DNA of 36,630 nt from Sulfobacillus benefaciens (GCA_003023725.1 PXYT01000013.1:65548-102177); one strand, 5' to 3'. Numbered from the stretch's first letter, positions 25,327-33,275 are shown. Translations and numbers: made by a program. Notes: a model not told the origin generated them from the letters alone.

Positions 25327-26435
25327 TTGTCAAGCGTTTTAGCGGACAGACGGTCGAAGAAGCGTTGATGCGGGCGAAATGGGAGTTGGGCGACGAGGCC
25401 GTTCTGCTGTCGTCAGGGGTGGCGCGGGACCGGTGGTGGAAATTTTGGGAAAAGGGATACCAAGTGCTGGCGGCGACGGACTATCCTTTGTCCACCGATG
25501 TCAGAGTACCGGAACCGGAGCCTAGTGAAGATTCGGGCAGGGAAATTGCTGTAAGCGGTGCCGCCCATGCCATGCAAGAACCTGAGAGGGACCGTTTGGA
25601 AGAAATGATGGCATTGTTGACACGGATGGACGAGAAAATTGCTGCGTCCCAATCAAGCAAGACGGGAAGGGGCAAACAAAATCCTTTGGTGGCCCGGCTT
25701 ATCGAACAGGAATGGGAGGAAAAATGGGCACGGGAACTCGTCATGGAGGTACCTAAGGGTAGCCTTGACAGTCAATGGACACATCTGGCGGAGGCGTTGC
25801 GCAAACGGTTGACTTTTTCTCCCCCGCTGTCGGCCGGCTCTCCCCGAATTGTGGTCGTGATCGGACCCACAGGGGCCGGAAAAACCACCACCATCGCTAA
25901 ACTCGCGGGAGGTATGGCCGTGCAAGAAATGCGGGTGCTGTTAATCACCACCGATACCTTTCGTGTGGCGGCATCCGATCAGCTGGAGACCTTTGGCGGT
26001 ATTTTGGATATTCCTGTGGTTGTAGCCAAAAAGCCCCAAGATGTTCCCGAACTGATTCGCCGGCATGATGCCGATATTGTCCTCATTGACACGCCGGGGC
26101 GCAGCATCCAGGAACCTGTGGGCATCCGTTCGGGATTGAGTGTGCTCAAAAACTCCGGGGCGACCGATGTGCTGTTGTGCATGCCCGCCACCTACAGTCG
26201 CTCGGGGTTTGTGGACACGGCCCGGAAAATCGCGGGAGACAGGGCGGTGTCTTTATGCTTGACCAAAGTCGACGAAGTCTTGTCCCCCGGTTCCGTAATT
26301 TCCGCTTTGCTGGAACTCCGATATCCCTTGATGTACGTCACCACCGGCCAAGGGGTTCCGCACGATATCGAAAGTGCGTTGACGAGCCGTTTTTTGGCAC
26401 AGTGGTTGGTTAAAGGAGGAGCCTACCATGGCTGA
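25323..26435 (+). CDS. flhF: flagellar placement GTPase FlhF, 370 aa
   Basis: SRP-type GTPase that sets the place of flagellar assembly. The basic N-terminal domain is followed by a linker and the NG domain. G1 is GPTGAGKTTTIAKLA (from residue 181), the DTFRVAASDQLETF motif follows at 211, and the G3 motif reads IDTPGR where most have DTAGR. The G4-like LTKVDEV is near 318. It starts in the flhA stop (ATGA) and overlaps flhG by eight bases. Pairing with FlhG is the normal arrangement. Confidence 0.96.
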   Translation: MIVKRFSGQTVEEALMRAKWELGDEAVLLSSGVARDRWWKFWEKGYQVLAATDYPLSTDVRVPEPEPSEDSGREIAVSGAAHAMQEPERDRLEEMMALLTRMDEKIAASQSSKTGRGKQNPLVARLIEQEWEEKWARELVMEVPKGSLDSQWTHLAEALRKRLTFSPPLSAGSPRIVVVIGPTGAGKTTTIAKLAGGMAVQEMRVLLITTDTFRVAASDQLETFGGILDIPVVVAKKPQDVPELIRRHDADIVLIDTPGRSIQEPVGIRSGLSVLKNSGATDVLLCMPATYSRSGFVDTARKIAGDRAVSLCLTKVDEVLSPGSVISALLELRYPLMYVTTGQGVPHDIESALTSRFLAQWLVKGGAYHG

Positions 26436-27330
26436 GCAAGCCGAACAGTTGCGGCAGTGGATAAAGAGTCAAAGTATCCAGGCGCAAAGAGAGGTATTGG
26501 AGAGCCGTATTAAAGGCAGCCGGGTGGTGGCTATCACATCGGGCAAAGGGGGTGTGGGCAAAAGCCACATCGCCTTAAATCTGGCTTTGGCCCTGCAACA
26601 GCGCGGTCAGCGAACCGTCATTCTGGATGCGGATTTAGGACTTGCCAACATCAATATTCTCTTAGGATACGAGCCAAGCTACACTTTATGGGATGTGGTA
26701 CAAAAACACTTAAGCATCCGCGATGTGCTGCAAAAGGGACCTCTGGGCATCCGCATTATCCCCGGCGCATCCGGAATCAGCCGGCTGGCGTCATTAGACG
26801 CGGAAGAAATCAGCGGCATCATAAAAGGATTTCAGGACCTGGAGAGCGAATGTGATTGGTTATTGGTCGATACTGCGGCCGGGATTGCTCCCGGTGTTCT
26901 GTCCTTTGTCTTGGCTGCCGACGAAGCGTTGATTGTGACCAATCCGGAGCCGCCCGCGCTAGCTGACGCTTACGGATTGATCAAATCGATCTGGCAGGCC
27001 CAAGGTCGAGTGAGCCTGCAGCTCATCATGAACCGCAGTGCGTCCGTCAAAAGCGGGGAGGAAATGGGTATGCGGGTGATTAATTTGACCAGGAAAATGC
27101 TGAATCAAAATGTGGGATTTTTCGGCGCAATCCGCGAGGACAGTCATGCCGTTCAGGCGATAGCGCGCCAGACTCCTCTGGTTTTATTGTATCCGGCTTC
27201 TCCTGCCGCTCAGGACATCGGGGACATGGCGGATCGCATGATCCACCGGATAAAGCCAGCCAAAAGGGGACGGTGGGAACAATTCATTTACCGTATCGGG
27301 ATGATGTGGCCGTCTGGGCCAAAAAGCTGA
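26428..27330 (+). CDS. flhG: flagellar number regulator FlhG (YlxH), MinD-like ATPase, 300 aa
   Basis: MinD/ParA-family ATPase that limits flagellar number and activates FlhF. The N-terminal activator motif of the type DQAxxLR is present as EQAEQLR (residues 3-9). The deviant Walker A is GKGGVGKS (39-46), and VILDADLGLANINILLG and LLVDTAAGI follow. The C-terminus is long and basic. AAAGGAGGAG lies a few bases before the ATG at 26428. It overlaps flhF; the next gene, a rod protein, starts about 70 bp later. Confidence 0.95.
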   Translation: MAEQAEQLRQWIKSQSIQAQREVLESRIKGSRVVAITSGKGGVGKSHIALNLALALQQRGQRTVILDADLGLANINILLGYEPSYTLWDVVQKHLSIRDVLQKGPLGIRIIPGASGISRLASLDAEEISGIIKGFQDLESECDWLLVDTAAGIAPGVLSFVLAADEALIVTNPEPPALADAYGLIKSIWQAQGRVSLQLIMNRSASVKSGEEMGMRVINLTRKMLNQNVGFFGAIREDSHAVQAIARQTPLVLLYPASPAAQDIGDMADRMIHRIKPAKRGRWEQFIYRIGMMWPSGPKS

Positions 27331-27401
27331 AGTTGGCCGGTACGACAGAAATCAGGGAAACTCTCAATCAAAATCATCGGACGGAGAAAGGATGTGCGGT
27401 A

Positions 27402-28127
27402 ATGAACGCCCTATATACCGGAGCTTCCGGTCTTTTGACCCAGCATCAGGTTCTGGAAAGTGTGGCGGGCAATTTGGCCAATCAAAACTCGGCCGGGTAC
27501 TTGAGCCAGCAACCCCAGGTCATCGGATTGTTGCCCCAAAGTGTCATGGCATCGCAGTCGAAGAGCATGTTGCCCATTGGTCAGGTGATTTCGGAATCAT
27601 GGGTCCTCTCCGGGCTGAAACTGACACCCGGGCCAATGCGGAAGACTGGTCTCTACACGGATTTGGCCATTGGCGGCAATGGATTTTTCACGGTGAAAAG
27701 TCCACAGGGGGTGGCCTATACTCAAGACGGACGATTTTCCGTAGATTCCCATGGAGAATTGGTGACGGCAACGGGAGATCAGGTGTTGTCGGCTCAGGGG
27801 AAGCCGATTACACTGGGCACGACTCCTTTTACCGTGAATTCTTCTGGCCAAATTATGCAAAACGGGAAGATGGTGGCGGCCCTGGGCCTGACGGATTTAG
27901 CCAATCAAGGCATACAGGCCGTTGGCAATAGCTTGTATCAGGCACCCAAGCGCCTGCCTTTTACCGGTCAGGTGGTGCAGGGAGCCATAAATCTCTCCAA
28001 CGGCAGTATGACCGGGGAAACGATGACGATGATGCAGGCCGAACAGACGTACCAGGCTTTGACGACCCTCGTTAACGAAGAAAGCAGCCGACTTAAGACG
28101 GCAGGCTCGTTAAGCATAATCGCTTAG
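27402..28127 (+). CDS. flagellar rod protein, FlgF/FlgG family (first copy), 241 aa
   Basis: Axial rod protein of the FlgF/FlgG family. The N-terminus MNALYTGASGLLTQHQVLES with GNLANQNSAGYL corresponds to the axial motif (usual N-x-x-T-P-G-Y-K), here with S-A-G-Y. The domain mark DLAIGGNGFFTVKSPQG and YTQDGRFSVDSHGELVT (about residues 88-120) is typical of the FlgE/F/G body, and the C-terminal helix has MTMMQAEQTYQALTTLVNEE. The ATG at 27402 has GGAGAAAGG just upstream. It may be the FlgF-like partner of the following gene; which is proximal or distal rod cannot be decided by eye. Confidence 0.85.
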   Translation: MNALYTGASGLLTQHQVLESVAGNLANQNSAGYLSQQPQVIGLLPQSVMASQSKSMLPIGQVISESWVLSGLKLTPGPMRKTGLYTDLAIGGNGFFTVKSPQGVAYTQDGRFSVDSHGELVTATGDQVLSAQGKPITLGTTPFTVNSSGQIMQNGKMVAALGLTDLANQGIQAVGNSLYQAPKRLPFTGQVVQGAINLSNGSMTGETMTMMQAEQTYQALTTLVNEESSRLKTAGSLSIIA

Positions 28128-28153
28128 AAAGACGACAGACGGGAGGCATGAAA

Positions 28154-28930
28154 ATGTTTAGCGTAATGAACGCCGCGACGAGCGGTCTTGAAAGCCAAAA
28201 CGAATGGATGAATGCGATCAGCACCAACACCGCCAACAACCAGACCCCCGGATTCGGCCGACGTATTGACGTGCAGGCCCCCGCTTCCGGGAATATTATC
28301 CGGCCTCAGAGCACCTTTATCGGGCATCAGATCATCCATCCGCCCTTGGCCCTCACTCCGGGAGCTTATTTGTCCCAGGATTCCCCTGTTTTTTCCAACC
28401 AGATTATGAACACATCCAATATTCATGACGTTGCCATTGCCGGCAGCGGCTTTTTGGCCGTCAAAACGGCAAACGGGTCCTTGGCCTATACCCGTGCCGG
28501 ACTGCTTCAAACAGATACTCTGGGGCATTTAGAGGTTCCGGGAGGCTACCTGATTGATCCTCCCGTGACCATTCCTGCGGGCGCTAGCTGGAACATCACG
28601 CCGCACGGGCGGATTCTGGCAGCTCTCCCGGGGAAAAGCGCCCGGCAGGTGGGCCAGCTTCAGCTGGCGCTCATTCCGAATCCCTCCGGACTGAAGGGAA
28701 TAGGGCAGAACCTTTATGTGCTCAGTCAAACGACGGGGACGCCGGTTATGGTGAATCCGGGCCAAAGAGGCTCTGGGATTCTGCAAACGGCGGCTTTGAA
28801 TGCGAGCGGTGTGAATATGGCATCGGAACTAACTGATCTGATTCAAGCGCAGGCGGCATATCAGATGAACGCAAAAATCGTGGCTGTATCTCAGAGTCTT
28901 GACAAGGGCCTATCGCAAATTGTCACCTAA
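28154..28930 (+). CDS. flagellar rod protein, FlgF/FlgG family (second copy), 258 aa
   Basis: Second rod protein of the family. The N-terminus MFSVMNAATSGLESQNEWMN is followed by the axial motif ISTNTANNQTPGFGRR, then the body mark DVAIAGSGFLAVKTANGSL and YTRAGLLQTDTLGHLEVPGG, and the C-terminal ELTDLIQAQAAYQMNAKIVA and SQSLDKGLSQI. The ATG at 28154 is seven bases after GGGAGG; the ATG at 28148 is too close to it. Resembles FlgG by the C-terminal helix. It is the last gene before a terminator hairpin. Confidence 0.87.
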   Translation: MFSVMNAATSGLESQNEWMNAISTNTANNQTPGFGRRIDVQAPASGNIIRPQSTFIGHQIIHPPLALTPGAYLSQDSPVFSNQIMNTSNIHDVAIAGSGFLAVKTANGSLAYTRAGLLQTDTLGHLEVPGGYLIDPPVTIPAGASWNITPHGRILAALPGKSARQVGQLQLALIPNPSGLKGIGQNLYVLSQTTGTPVMVNPGQRGSGILQTAALNASGVNMASELTDLIQAQAAYQMNAKIVAVSQSLDKGLSQIVT

Positions 28931-28932
28931 AT

Positions 28933-28965
28933 GTCCAGCCCCCTCAAAGAACAGGGGGGCTGGAC
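28933..28965. terminator. strong hairpin between rod gene and transglycosylase gene
   Basis: GTCCAGCCCCCT (28933-28944) pairs with AGGGGGGCTGGAC (28953-28965), 12 bp with one bulged G and an 8-nt loop. It lies just after the rod gene stop and covers the stop codon of the opposing transglycosylase gene, so it probably serves both. There is no clear T-run on either side. Confidence 0.7.
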
Positions 28966-29507
28966 GGGGAGAGGGCTTGATATGTGGACATCACTTTTTG
29001 CACGTAATTTTGGGTTTGGCGGTAGGGTGGAATTCCGCCGAAGTGTTGAACGGCTCCCGGACCGGCATTATAGGCGGCGAGCGCCAGAGGCAGATCACCC
29101 TGAAAAGTGTCCAAAAGGCTCTTGAGATATTCGGCTCCCCCCAGAATATTTTGCCCGGCATTATAAGGGTCCACATGCAAATTCTGAGCGGTGCCGGGCA
29201 TTAGCTGCATCACCCCGATGGCCCCGGCTGAGCTGATTGCTGCAGGGTTCATGGATGACTCCACTGTGGCCACCGCCTTGAGGAGTGCCGGAGACAGGCC
29301 GGTGTTTCGAGCCGCCAGTTGGATTGACTTCTCAATCGAGGCACCGACGGTCGAAGTCGTGGGCACAGAGGAAGCCGGAGCGTTGCCGGTCCCCGCAATC
29401 TGGTTTGTTACCAGGTTTTGAAATGGAGACGATGAGTTTGACTGGGGCGCGAAATCGTTAACGAATAGGGTTTCTAATGCCCAAAACAGTAATGGTTCCA
29501 TGGTCAA
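28944..29507 (-). CDS. SLT-domain lytic transglycosylase, CwlQ-like, 187 aa
   Basis: Soluble lytic transglycosylase fold that cleaves peptidoglycan glycan strands. The catalytic glutamate is E83 in VESSMNPAAISSAGAIGVMQ, followed by LMPGTAQ and LALAAYNAGPGAV. The N-terminal ~55 residues are Ser/Thr/Asn-rich with a short hydrophobic start and no clear signal peptide, like the Bacillus CwlQ/YjbJ-type enzymes. The start is TTG 29507 (six bases after GGAGG) or ATG 29501. Lying between rod genes and fliL, it is a good candidate to open the wall for the rod, the job done by FlgJ in proteobacteria; export could be by the flagellar system (inference). Confidence 0.85.
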   Translation of the reverse strand: MTMEPLLFWALETLFVNDFAPQSNSSSPFQNLVTNQIAGTGNAPASSVPTTSTVGASIEKSIQLAARNTGLSPALLKAVATVESSMNPAAISSAGAIGVMQLMPGTAQNLHVDPYNAGQNILGGAEYLKSLLDTFQGDLPLALAAYNAGPGAVQHFGGIPPYRQTQNYVQKVMSTYQALSPSSPPVL

Positions 29508-29510
29508 TTG

Positions 29511-29585
29511 AATCCTCCTTGGTTTCAGTGTACAGGGAGTCTCAACGGAACCTGTAAATTTTAGACGGATTTTTCCAGGAGGATT
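29511..29585. promoter_or_regulatory. paired ribosome sites forming an inverted repeat in the divergent SLT/fliL spacer
   Basis: AATCCTCCTTGG (29511-29522) is the complement of the transglycosylase ribosome site, and CCAGGAGGATT (29575-29585) is the fliL ribosome site. The two pair over 11 bp with one bulge. A rightward transcript starting left of the SLT gene could thus hide the fliL site. Confidence 0.4.
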
Positions 29586-29592
29586 TTTCGCT

Positions 29593-30069
29593 ATGAAAAA
29601 AGTGCTGGTCTTTATATTGGTCTTTATACTGGGTGCAGGTGCGGGTGCGGCATCCCTGATATTCGGCGCTCCTTCACTCTTGAGTCACAAGCCTAGGCCC
29701 ATCGTCGCCTCCCTGCCCTATAACCCGGCCCAGGCGGTTCCCGTGACAGAAACAGGCATTGAAAGCAACCTCGGCACAGCGGGCCACTATGTCCGCTTTG
29801 ATTTGGAATTCAGTGTGACCAAAGAAGCGCTGCTGGCGCAAGGAGGGTCTTCGTCCCAGGCCCAGGGCGGTTCGGGAACAGGGTCGCCGGAACTCGATGC
29901 AAAAATCCGGAATGATTTGATTAGTCTGGCTCGTACTATCCCCTACGCCGAATTGACCTCCTCCGGAGGCCTCTCCTCGTTTAGGACCCAGGTTAAAGGC
30001 GTTCTCGAATCGATTTTTGGTCCGGGCACCATTGGACCAATATACTTTTCCTCTCTGATGACTCAGTAA
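29593..30069 (+). CDS. fliL: flagellar basal body-associated protein FliL, 158 aa
   Basis: FliL supports the stator at the motor. A single N-terminal membrane helix (LVFILVFILGAGAGAASLIF, residues ~5-24) is followed by an extracytoplasmic domain with GHYVRFDLEFSVTKEALL and a C-terminal region ending TQVKGVLESIFGPGTIGPIY, matching FliL's L-x-x-x-I-x-x-I-L end. A Gly/Ser/Gln-rich loop (about 85-102) is inserted in the middle. The ribosome site CAGGAGGATT lies upstream of ATG 29593. A 119-bp gap separates it from fliM. Confidence 0.88.
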   Translation: MKKVLVFILVFILGAGAGAASLIFGAPSLLSHKPRPIVASLPYNPAQAVPVTETGIESNLGTAGHYVRFDLEFSVTKEALLAQGGSSSQAQGGSGTGSPELDAKIRNDLISLARTIPYAELTSSGGLSSFRTQVKGVLESIFGPGTIGPIYFSSLMTQ

Positions 30070-30188
30070 CGGAAGCGGTATGCATTTTAGCCTCCAGATG
30101 CGATGATTGTCGGACCCTAGAACGGGAAGTCTTGCGGAGAAGAGCCAGGCAGAAGGCTGACAGAACAGAGGAAGGAAGGAATAACGCA

Positions 30189-31097
30189 ATGGCACTTATC
30201 AAAGACTTGAAAGAAGTTCGTCCTTATGACTTCCAAAGACCGCATCAACTCAGCCGGCTGCAGTTGGACGCTATCACGCTCATGATGGAATCCTACTTGC
30301 GGCTGGCCTCGAATTTTTTGTCAACGTATTTGCGGACGCCGGTACAGATTCAGCATCTCAGCACGGAACAGATGCCGTACGAGCAGTATGTCGAAGGAGT
30401 CACGATTCCCAGCGTGCTGGCCCTATTTACGATCAATCAGTCCGGATCGGGGCTGTTGGAAAGCTCTTCTGAGGTGACCCTGGCCATCATTGACCGAGCT
30501 TTGGGCGGACCCGGATTTGGCCATTTTGCCAAACGCGAGCTGACGGAAATTGAACAGACGATATACCGGCGGATCATGAACCGCCTCCTCAGTTTGCTGG
30601 GGCAGAGCTGGTCGTCGCTCATGCCGTTCGAAGCGATTATCGACACGATTGAATACAATCCCGCATTTACCCAGGTTTCCGCGGAAGGCGATTTGGTGGT
30701 GGTGCAACAGCAGCAGATTTCCATTGACAGTCACAATGGCACACTGTCATGGGTGTGGCCGTATCCGTCGATTGAAGCCCTTGCGTTAATGTTGGGACGC
30801 CACGCCTTGGGACGCGAGGACGACCAGGACGTAAAACCCAAGTCCCAAGAAATGTTCAAACTTCTAAGCAAGAGCACCATACGGGCCGAGGTGATTTTGG
30901 GACGCACTACCGTCTCTTTGGGGGAATTTCGCCACCTGAAACCGGGCGATGTGATTGTCCTGAGAAATCGGTACGACAAGCCGATGCTTTTATCGCTGGC
31001 GAAACAGGAAAAATTTCACGTCCTGGCAGGGAAAGTGGGCGGCCATTTGGCTGTGCGCGTCACCGGACGGACGGATGACAACGCGAAACATTCGTGA
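30189..31097 (+). CDS. fliM: flagellar motor switch protein FliM lacking the CheY-binding N-terminus, 302 aa
   Basis: FliM forms the middle of the C-ring and normally receives CheY-P. The body is intact: VRPYDFQRPHQLSRLQLDA at the start, NFLSTYLRTPVQIQ, the DRALGGPGFG loop (FliM GGxG), EIEQTIYRRIMNRLL, and a C-terminal SpoA-like domain (STIRAEVILGRTTVSLGEFR, LKPGDVIVLRN). The YDF element lies at residue 13; in usual FliM about 40 more residues with LSQDEIDxLL precede it. The upstream in-frame stretch (30132-30188) is Arg-rich and has no such motif. The ATG at 30189 follows GAGGAAGGAAGG. FliN follows 61 bp later. Confidence 0.93.
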   Translation: MALIKDLKEVRPYDFQRPHQLSRLQLDAITLMMESYLRLASNFLSTYLRTPVQIQHLSTEQMPYEQYVEGVTIPSVLALFTINQSGSGLLESSSEVTLAIIDRALGGPGFGHFAKRELTEIEQTIYRRIMNRLLSLLGQSWSSLMPFEAIIDTIEYNPAFTQVSAEGDLVVVQQQQISIDSHNGTLSWVWPYPSIEALALMLGRHALGREDDQDVKPKSQEMFKLLSKSTIRAEVILGRTTVSLGEFRHLKPGDVIVLRNRYDKPMLLSLAKQEKFHVLAGKVGGHLAVRVTGRTDDNAKHS

Positions 31098-31158
31098 TCC
31101 GTTGCCAGAGCAGAAGGGCGATCACAAACAGCACAGGGAGAAGAAAGGATGGAGTAAG

Positions 31159-31560
31159 ATGAGTGAGCATGAGGGACGCCTAACCCCGGAAGAATTGCAG
31201 GCCTTGACGGAGGGGATGGGCAACCATCCAGAGTTGGAAGCCCGGCCCATTGAATTTACGGAACTGGACGGGAATCTCCCGGACCGTCAGGTCTCTTCTG
31301 ACATAGACTTTCTGTGGGATCTTCCCATGAATGTGGAGGTGATTTTAGGGCATACCGATTTGTCCGTTCAAGATGTGCTGGACATCGGCCCGGGTTCGGT
31401 TGTCGAACTGGAAAGAGCTTACGGGGAGCCGGTTGACGTCTATTTAAATGACCGTCTTGTGGCCAAAGGGGAAGTGGTCATCGTCGGTGAACAATTTGGG
31501 GTAAAGATTACGGAGATTTTGGCTTCTTTTCCGGAGGACGGAGAGAAGCCTTCGGAGTAG
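31159..31560 (+). CDS. fliN: flagellar motor switch protein FliN, 133 aa
   Basis: C-ring protein with a C-terminal SpoA domain from residue ~53: FLWDLPMNVEVILGHTDLSV, then VLDIGPGSVVELERAYGEPV, VYLNDRLVAKGEVVIVGEQF and GVKITEI. The N-terminus has LTPEELQALTEGM, a diverged form of the FliM/FliY peptide (L-S/T-x-D/E-E-I/L-x-x-L). The ATG at 31159 has AAAGGATGGAG upstream. Its last 53 bp overlap the end of csrA on the opposite strand. It is the second FliN-type protein of the window. Confidence 0.92.
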   Translation: MSEHEGRLTPEELQALTEGMGNHPELEARPIEFTELDGNLPDRQVSSDIDFLWDLPMNVEVILGHTDLSVQDVLDIGPGSVVELERAYGEPVDVYLNDRLVAKGEVVIVGEQFGVKITEILASFPEDGEKPSE

Positions 31561-31777
31561 ACGGCTTCAAATTGTCCAGTTCCTGGGGAGGGACGGATAT
31601 CGCAGCCATTTGATTGTGCTGCTGGGCTTCAAACAATTCCTCGCGCATCACGGTGATGTGGCGGGGAGCGTCAATGCCCAGTTTCACCTGGTCCCCTTGG
31701 ATGCCTAAAACGACAATGCGGATTTCGCCATTGCCAATTATCAGAGATTCATCAATTTTACGGCTTAGTACCAGCAT
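31508..31777 (-). CDS. csrA: carbon storage / flagellin translation regulator CsrA, 89 aa
   Basis: RNA-binding translational repressor; in Bacillota it blocks the hag leader until FliW sequesters it. The core is complete: MLVLSRKIDESLIIGNGEIR, then VVLGIQGDQVKLGIDAP and ITVMREELFEAQ with the conserved Arg (R45) and R6 of the RNA-binding surface. The core ends near residue 55; about 30 residues of Pro/Lys-rich tail (NLKPSTPKASLRPPEKKPKS) follow, longer than usual for CsrA, and this tail is encoded by sequence overlapping the 3' end of fliN on the other strand. The ATG at 31777 is inside the fliW gene, so the two are translationally coupled. Confidence 0.95.
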   Translation of the reverse strand: MLVLSRKIDESLIIGNGEIRIVVLGIQGDQVKLGIDAPRHITVMREELFEAQQHNQMAAISVPPQELDNLKPSTPKASLRPPEKKPKSP

Positions 31778-32219
31778 CGTTGCGGGCCTCCCGGAACAAG
31801 GGATATTCGAATGAATACGGTAAGGATAACACAAATTGTCCTCCGTGCCGTGTCTCACGGTTAATGACCAAAGGACTTTTGAGGTTGGCCGTAGCATATA
31901 AATCTTGTCCGCCTGGCTCACGTCCCACCGTACATATACATAGAATAGCCCAAAATTCCGGATTTCCCAATCCCGCAACTTCTTCATAGGGCACGAAGTA
32001 ATCGGGTTTGAACGTCAGCGGATCAATTACAATGAATGCCAGCTGGGGATCGGACGCCGATTGCAAATAGAGGAAGGGGCTGTCTTGATGATGCGGCAAC
32101 AAAACAAACTGGCGATGCTGACGGAACCCGAGGATTTCTTGATCCAGAACTAAAATATCTGCCGACGAGATCGTGATCTCGCCATGAAACCGGGTTTTAA
32201 TCGTTTCTTTTGTCATCAT
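31758..32219 (-). CDS. fliW: flagellar assembly factor FliW, 153 aa
   Basis: FliW binds free flagellin and, when freed, sequesters CsrA so that flagellin translation starts. Typical elements are TRFHGEITISSADILVLDQE with the GF(R/E)Q turn (ILGFRQHRQFVLLP), PFLYLQSASDPQLAFIVIDP, CICTVGREPGGQDLYATANLKSPL and VINRETRHGGQFVL. Start is the ATG at 32219 or the adjacent one at 32216; AAGGGAG is about 11 bases upstream. It overlaps csrA by 20 bp and follows flgL, as in B. subtilis. Confidence 0.95.
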   Translation of the reverse strand: MMTKETIKTRFHGEITISSADILVLDQEILGFRQHRQFVLLPHHQDSPFLYLQSASDPQLAFIVIDPLTFKPDYFVPYEEVAGLGNPEFWAILCICTVGREPGGQDLYATANLKSPLVINRETRHGGQFVLSLPYSFEYPLFREARNDAGTKP

Positions 32220-32254
32220 TGGTTAACATGCTCCCTTGATTTCAGTTCATGATT

Positions 32255-33154
32255 CTAGGGGTGAATAAAGTTGAGTAAAGACATCGGCAAAATCTGAGCG
32301 CCGCTTTGCAAAGCCGCCTGATAGGCCTGTTCTTCCTGAGCGAGTTGCATCGTCACCTTGGCAATATTAGTGCCAGAGATCTGAGCGATGGTCTGATTGA
32401 GGTTCAGAGCCAGGCTCTTCAGCTGGGACTGGGTTTGACTTATGCGTTCCAAACGTCCGCCGACGATACTTTGGGCCGTTGAAAGATAACTTTCGTCGGT
32501 TTTTAGATTACCGAGAGCGGATTGGGTGGCTGCGGCGCCTTGAGTCAGCTGGCCAGCCAGATTGCCCAGGTCGGTGTACAGTTGGGCAAGATAGTTTTGT
32601 CCCGTGGGTTGACCGACATTTTCTTCTCCGGTTAAGTTCACCGTGACGGTGGCACTGGAACCAATTTGGAACGACTGGGTTTGAGACGAGATCGGAAAAT
32701 TAGTCGTTCCTTGGGGAGTAATAACCGGATTGGAGGTGTCATAGCCGCCGAAGAGATAGGATCCCTGGTAGCGGGTATTTAAGAGCTGTCCCAGAGACTT
32801 TTGTGCTTCCTTGACTTGTTGGGACAGTGCCTGGCGGTCGGTAGCGGTCAGAGTATTGCTAGATCCCTGAACGGCGATGGACAAGACGTTTTGCCAAACC
32901 TGCTGCATATTCTGCAGAACTCCGGCTGCGGTATTGAGCCAATTTTGGGCTTGGGTGGCCGCGTTCTCATAAGCATGGGTCTTGGATAATGCACCATTCA
33001 AATTCATCGTGGCGGTGACCCGAGCAGGGCTGTCCTCCGGAACCTGAAAACGCTGGCCTGTTGCGATGGCTTCTTGGTTTTGGCCAATTTGCGTATACTG
33101 TGACTGAACATTTTGCAGCAGGTTGTTCATGAGAACCTGGGGTGTAATTTCCAT
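32255..33154 (-). CDS. flgL: flagellar hook-filament junction protein FlgL, 299 aa
   Basis: FlgL (HAP3) joins hook and filament and is flagellin-like. The N-terminal part contains MEITPQVLMNNLLQNVQSQY and the axial helix with EAIATGQRFQVPEDSPARVT, the usual S/T-G-K/R-R-x-x-x-x-x-D-P motif. The C-terminal helix holds IAQISGTNIAKVTMQLAQEE, then QAYQAALQSGAQIL. The middle region is variable and includes YLFGGYDTSNPVI, a typical FlgL element. AGGAGG is six bases before the ATG at 33154. Confidence 0.95.
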   Translation of the reverse strand: MEITPQVLMNNLLQNVQSQYTQIGQNQEAIATGQRFQVPEDSPARVTATMNLNGALSKTHAYENAATQAQNWLNTAAGVLQNMQQVWQNVLSIAVQGSSNTLTATDRQALSQQVKEAQKSLGQLLNTRYQGSYLFGGYDTSNPVITPQGTTNFPISSQTQSFQIGSSATVTVNLTGEENVGQPTGQNYLAQLYTDLGNLAGQLTQGAAATQSALGNLKTDESYLSTAQSIVGGRLERISQTQSQLKSLALNLNQTIAQISGTNIAKVTMQLAQEEQAYQAALQSGAQILPMSLLNFIHP

Positions 33155-33198
33155 GGTTTTCCTCCTCGTGCCGAATTGGTGACAGCACCCGTCAGTGG

Positions 33199-33254
33199 TT
33201 ACGAATCACTGGTTACGAATCACTGGTTACGAATCACTGGTTACGAATCACTGG
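33199..33254. repeat. four perfect 14-bp tandem repeats between flgK and flgL
   Basis: TTACGAATCACTGG occurs four times without change at 33199-33212, 33213-33226, 33227-33240 and 33241-33254; a degenerate piece (CAGTGG) precedes and TT follows. On the transcribed (minus) strand the unit is CCAGTGATTCGTAA. It fills half of the 121-bp spacer between the flgK stop and the flgL start. Confidence 0.95.
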
Positions 33255-33275
33255 TTCCGTCTCGGTATTTATTAT

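Noticed and set aside
33199-33254. The tandem repeats as a CRISPR array or replication iterons
   Set aside because: Units are contiguous with no spacers, too short for CRISPR, and no replication gene is near.
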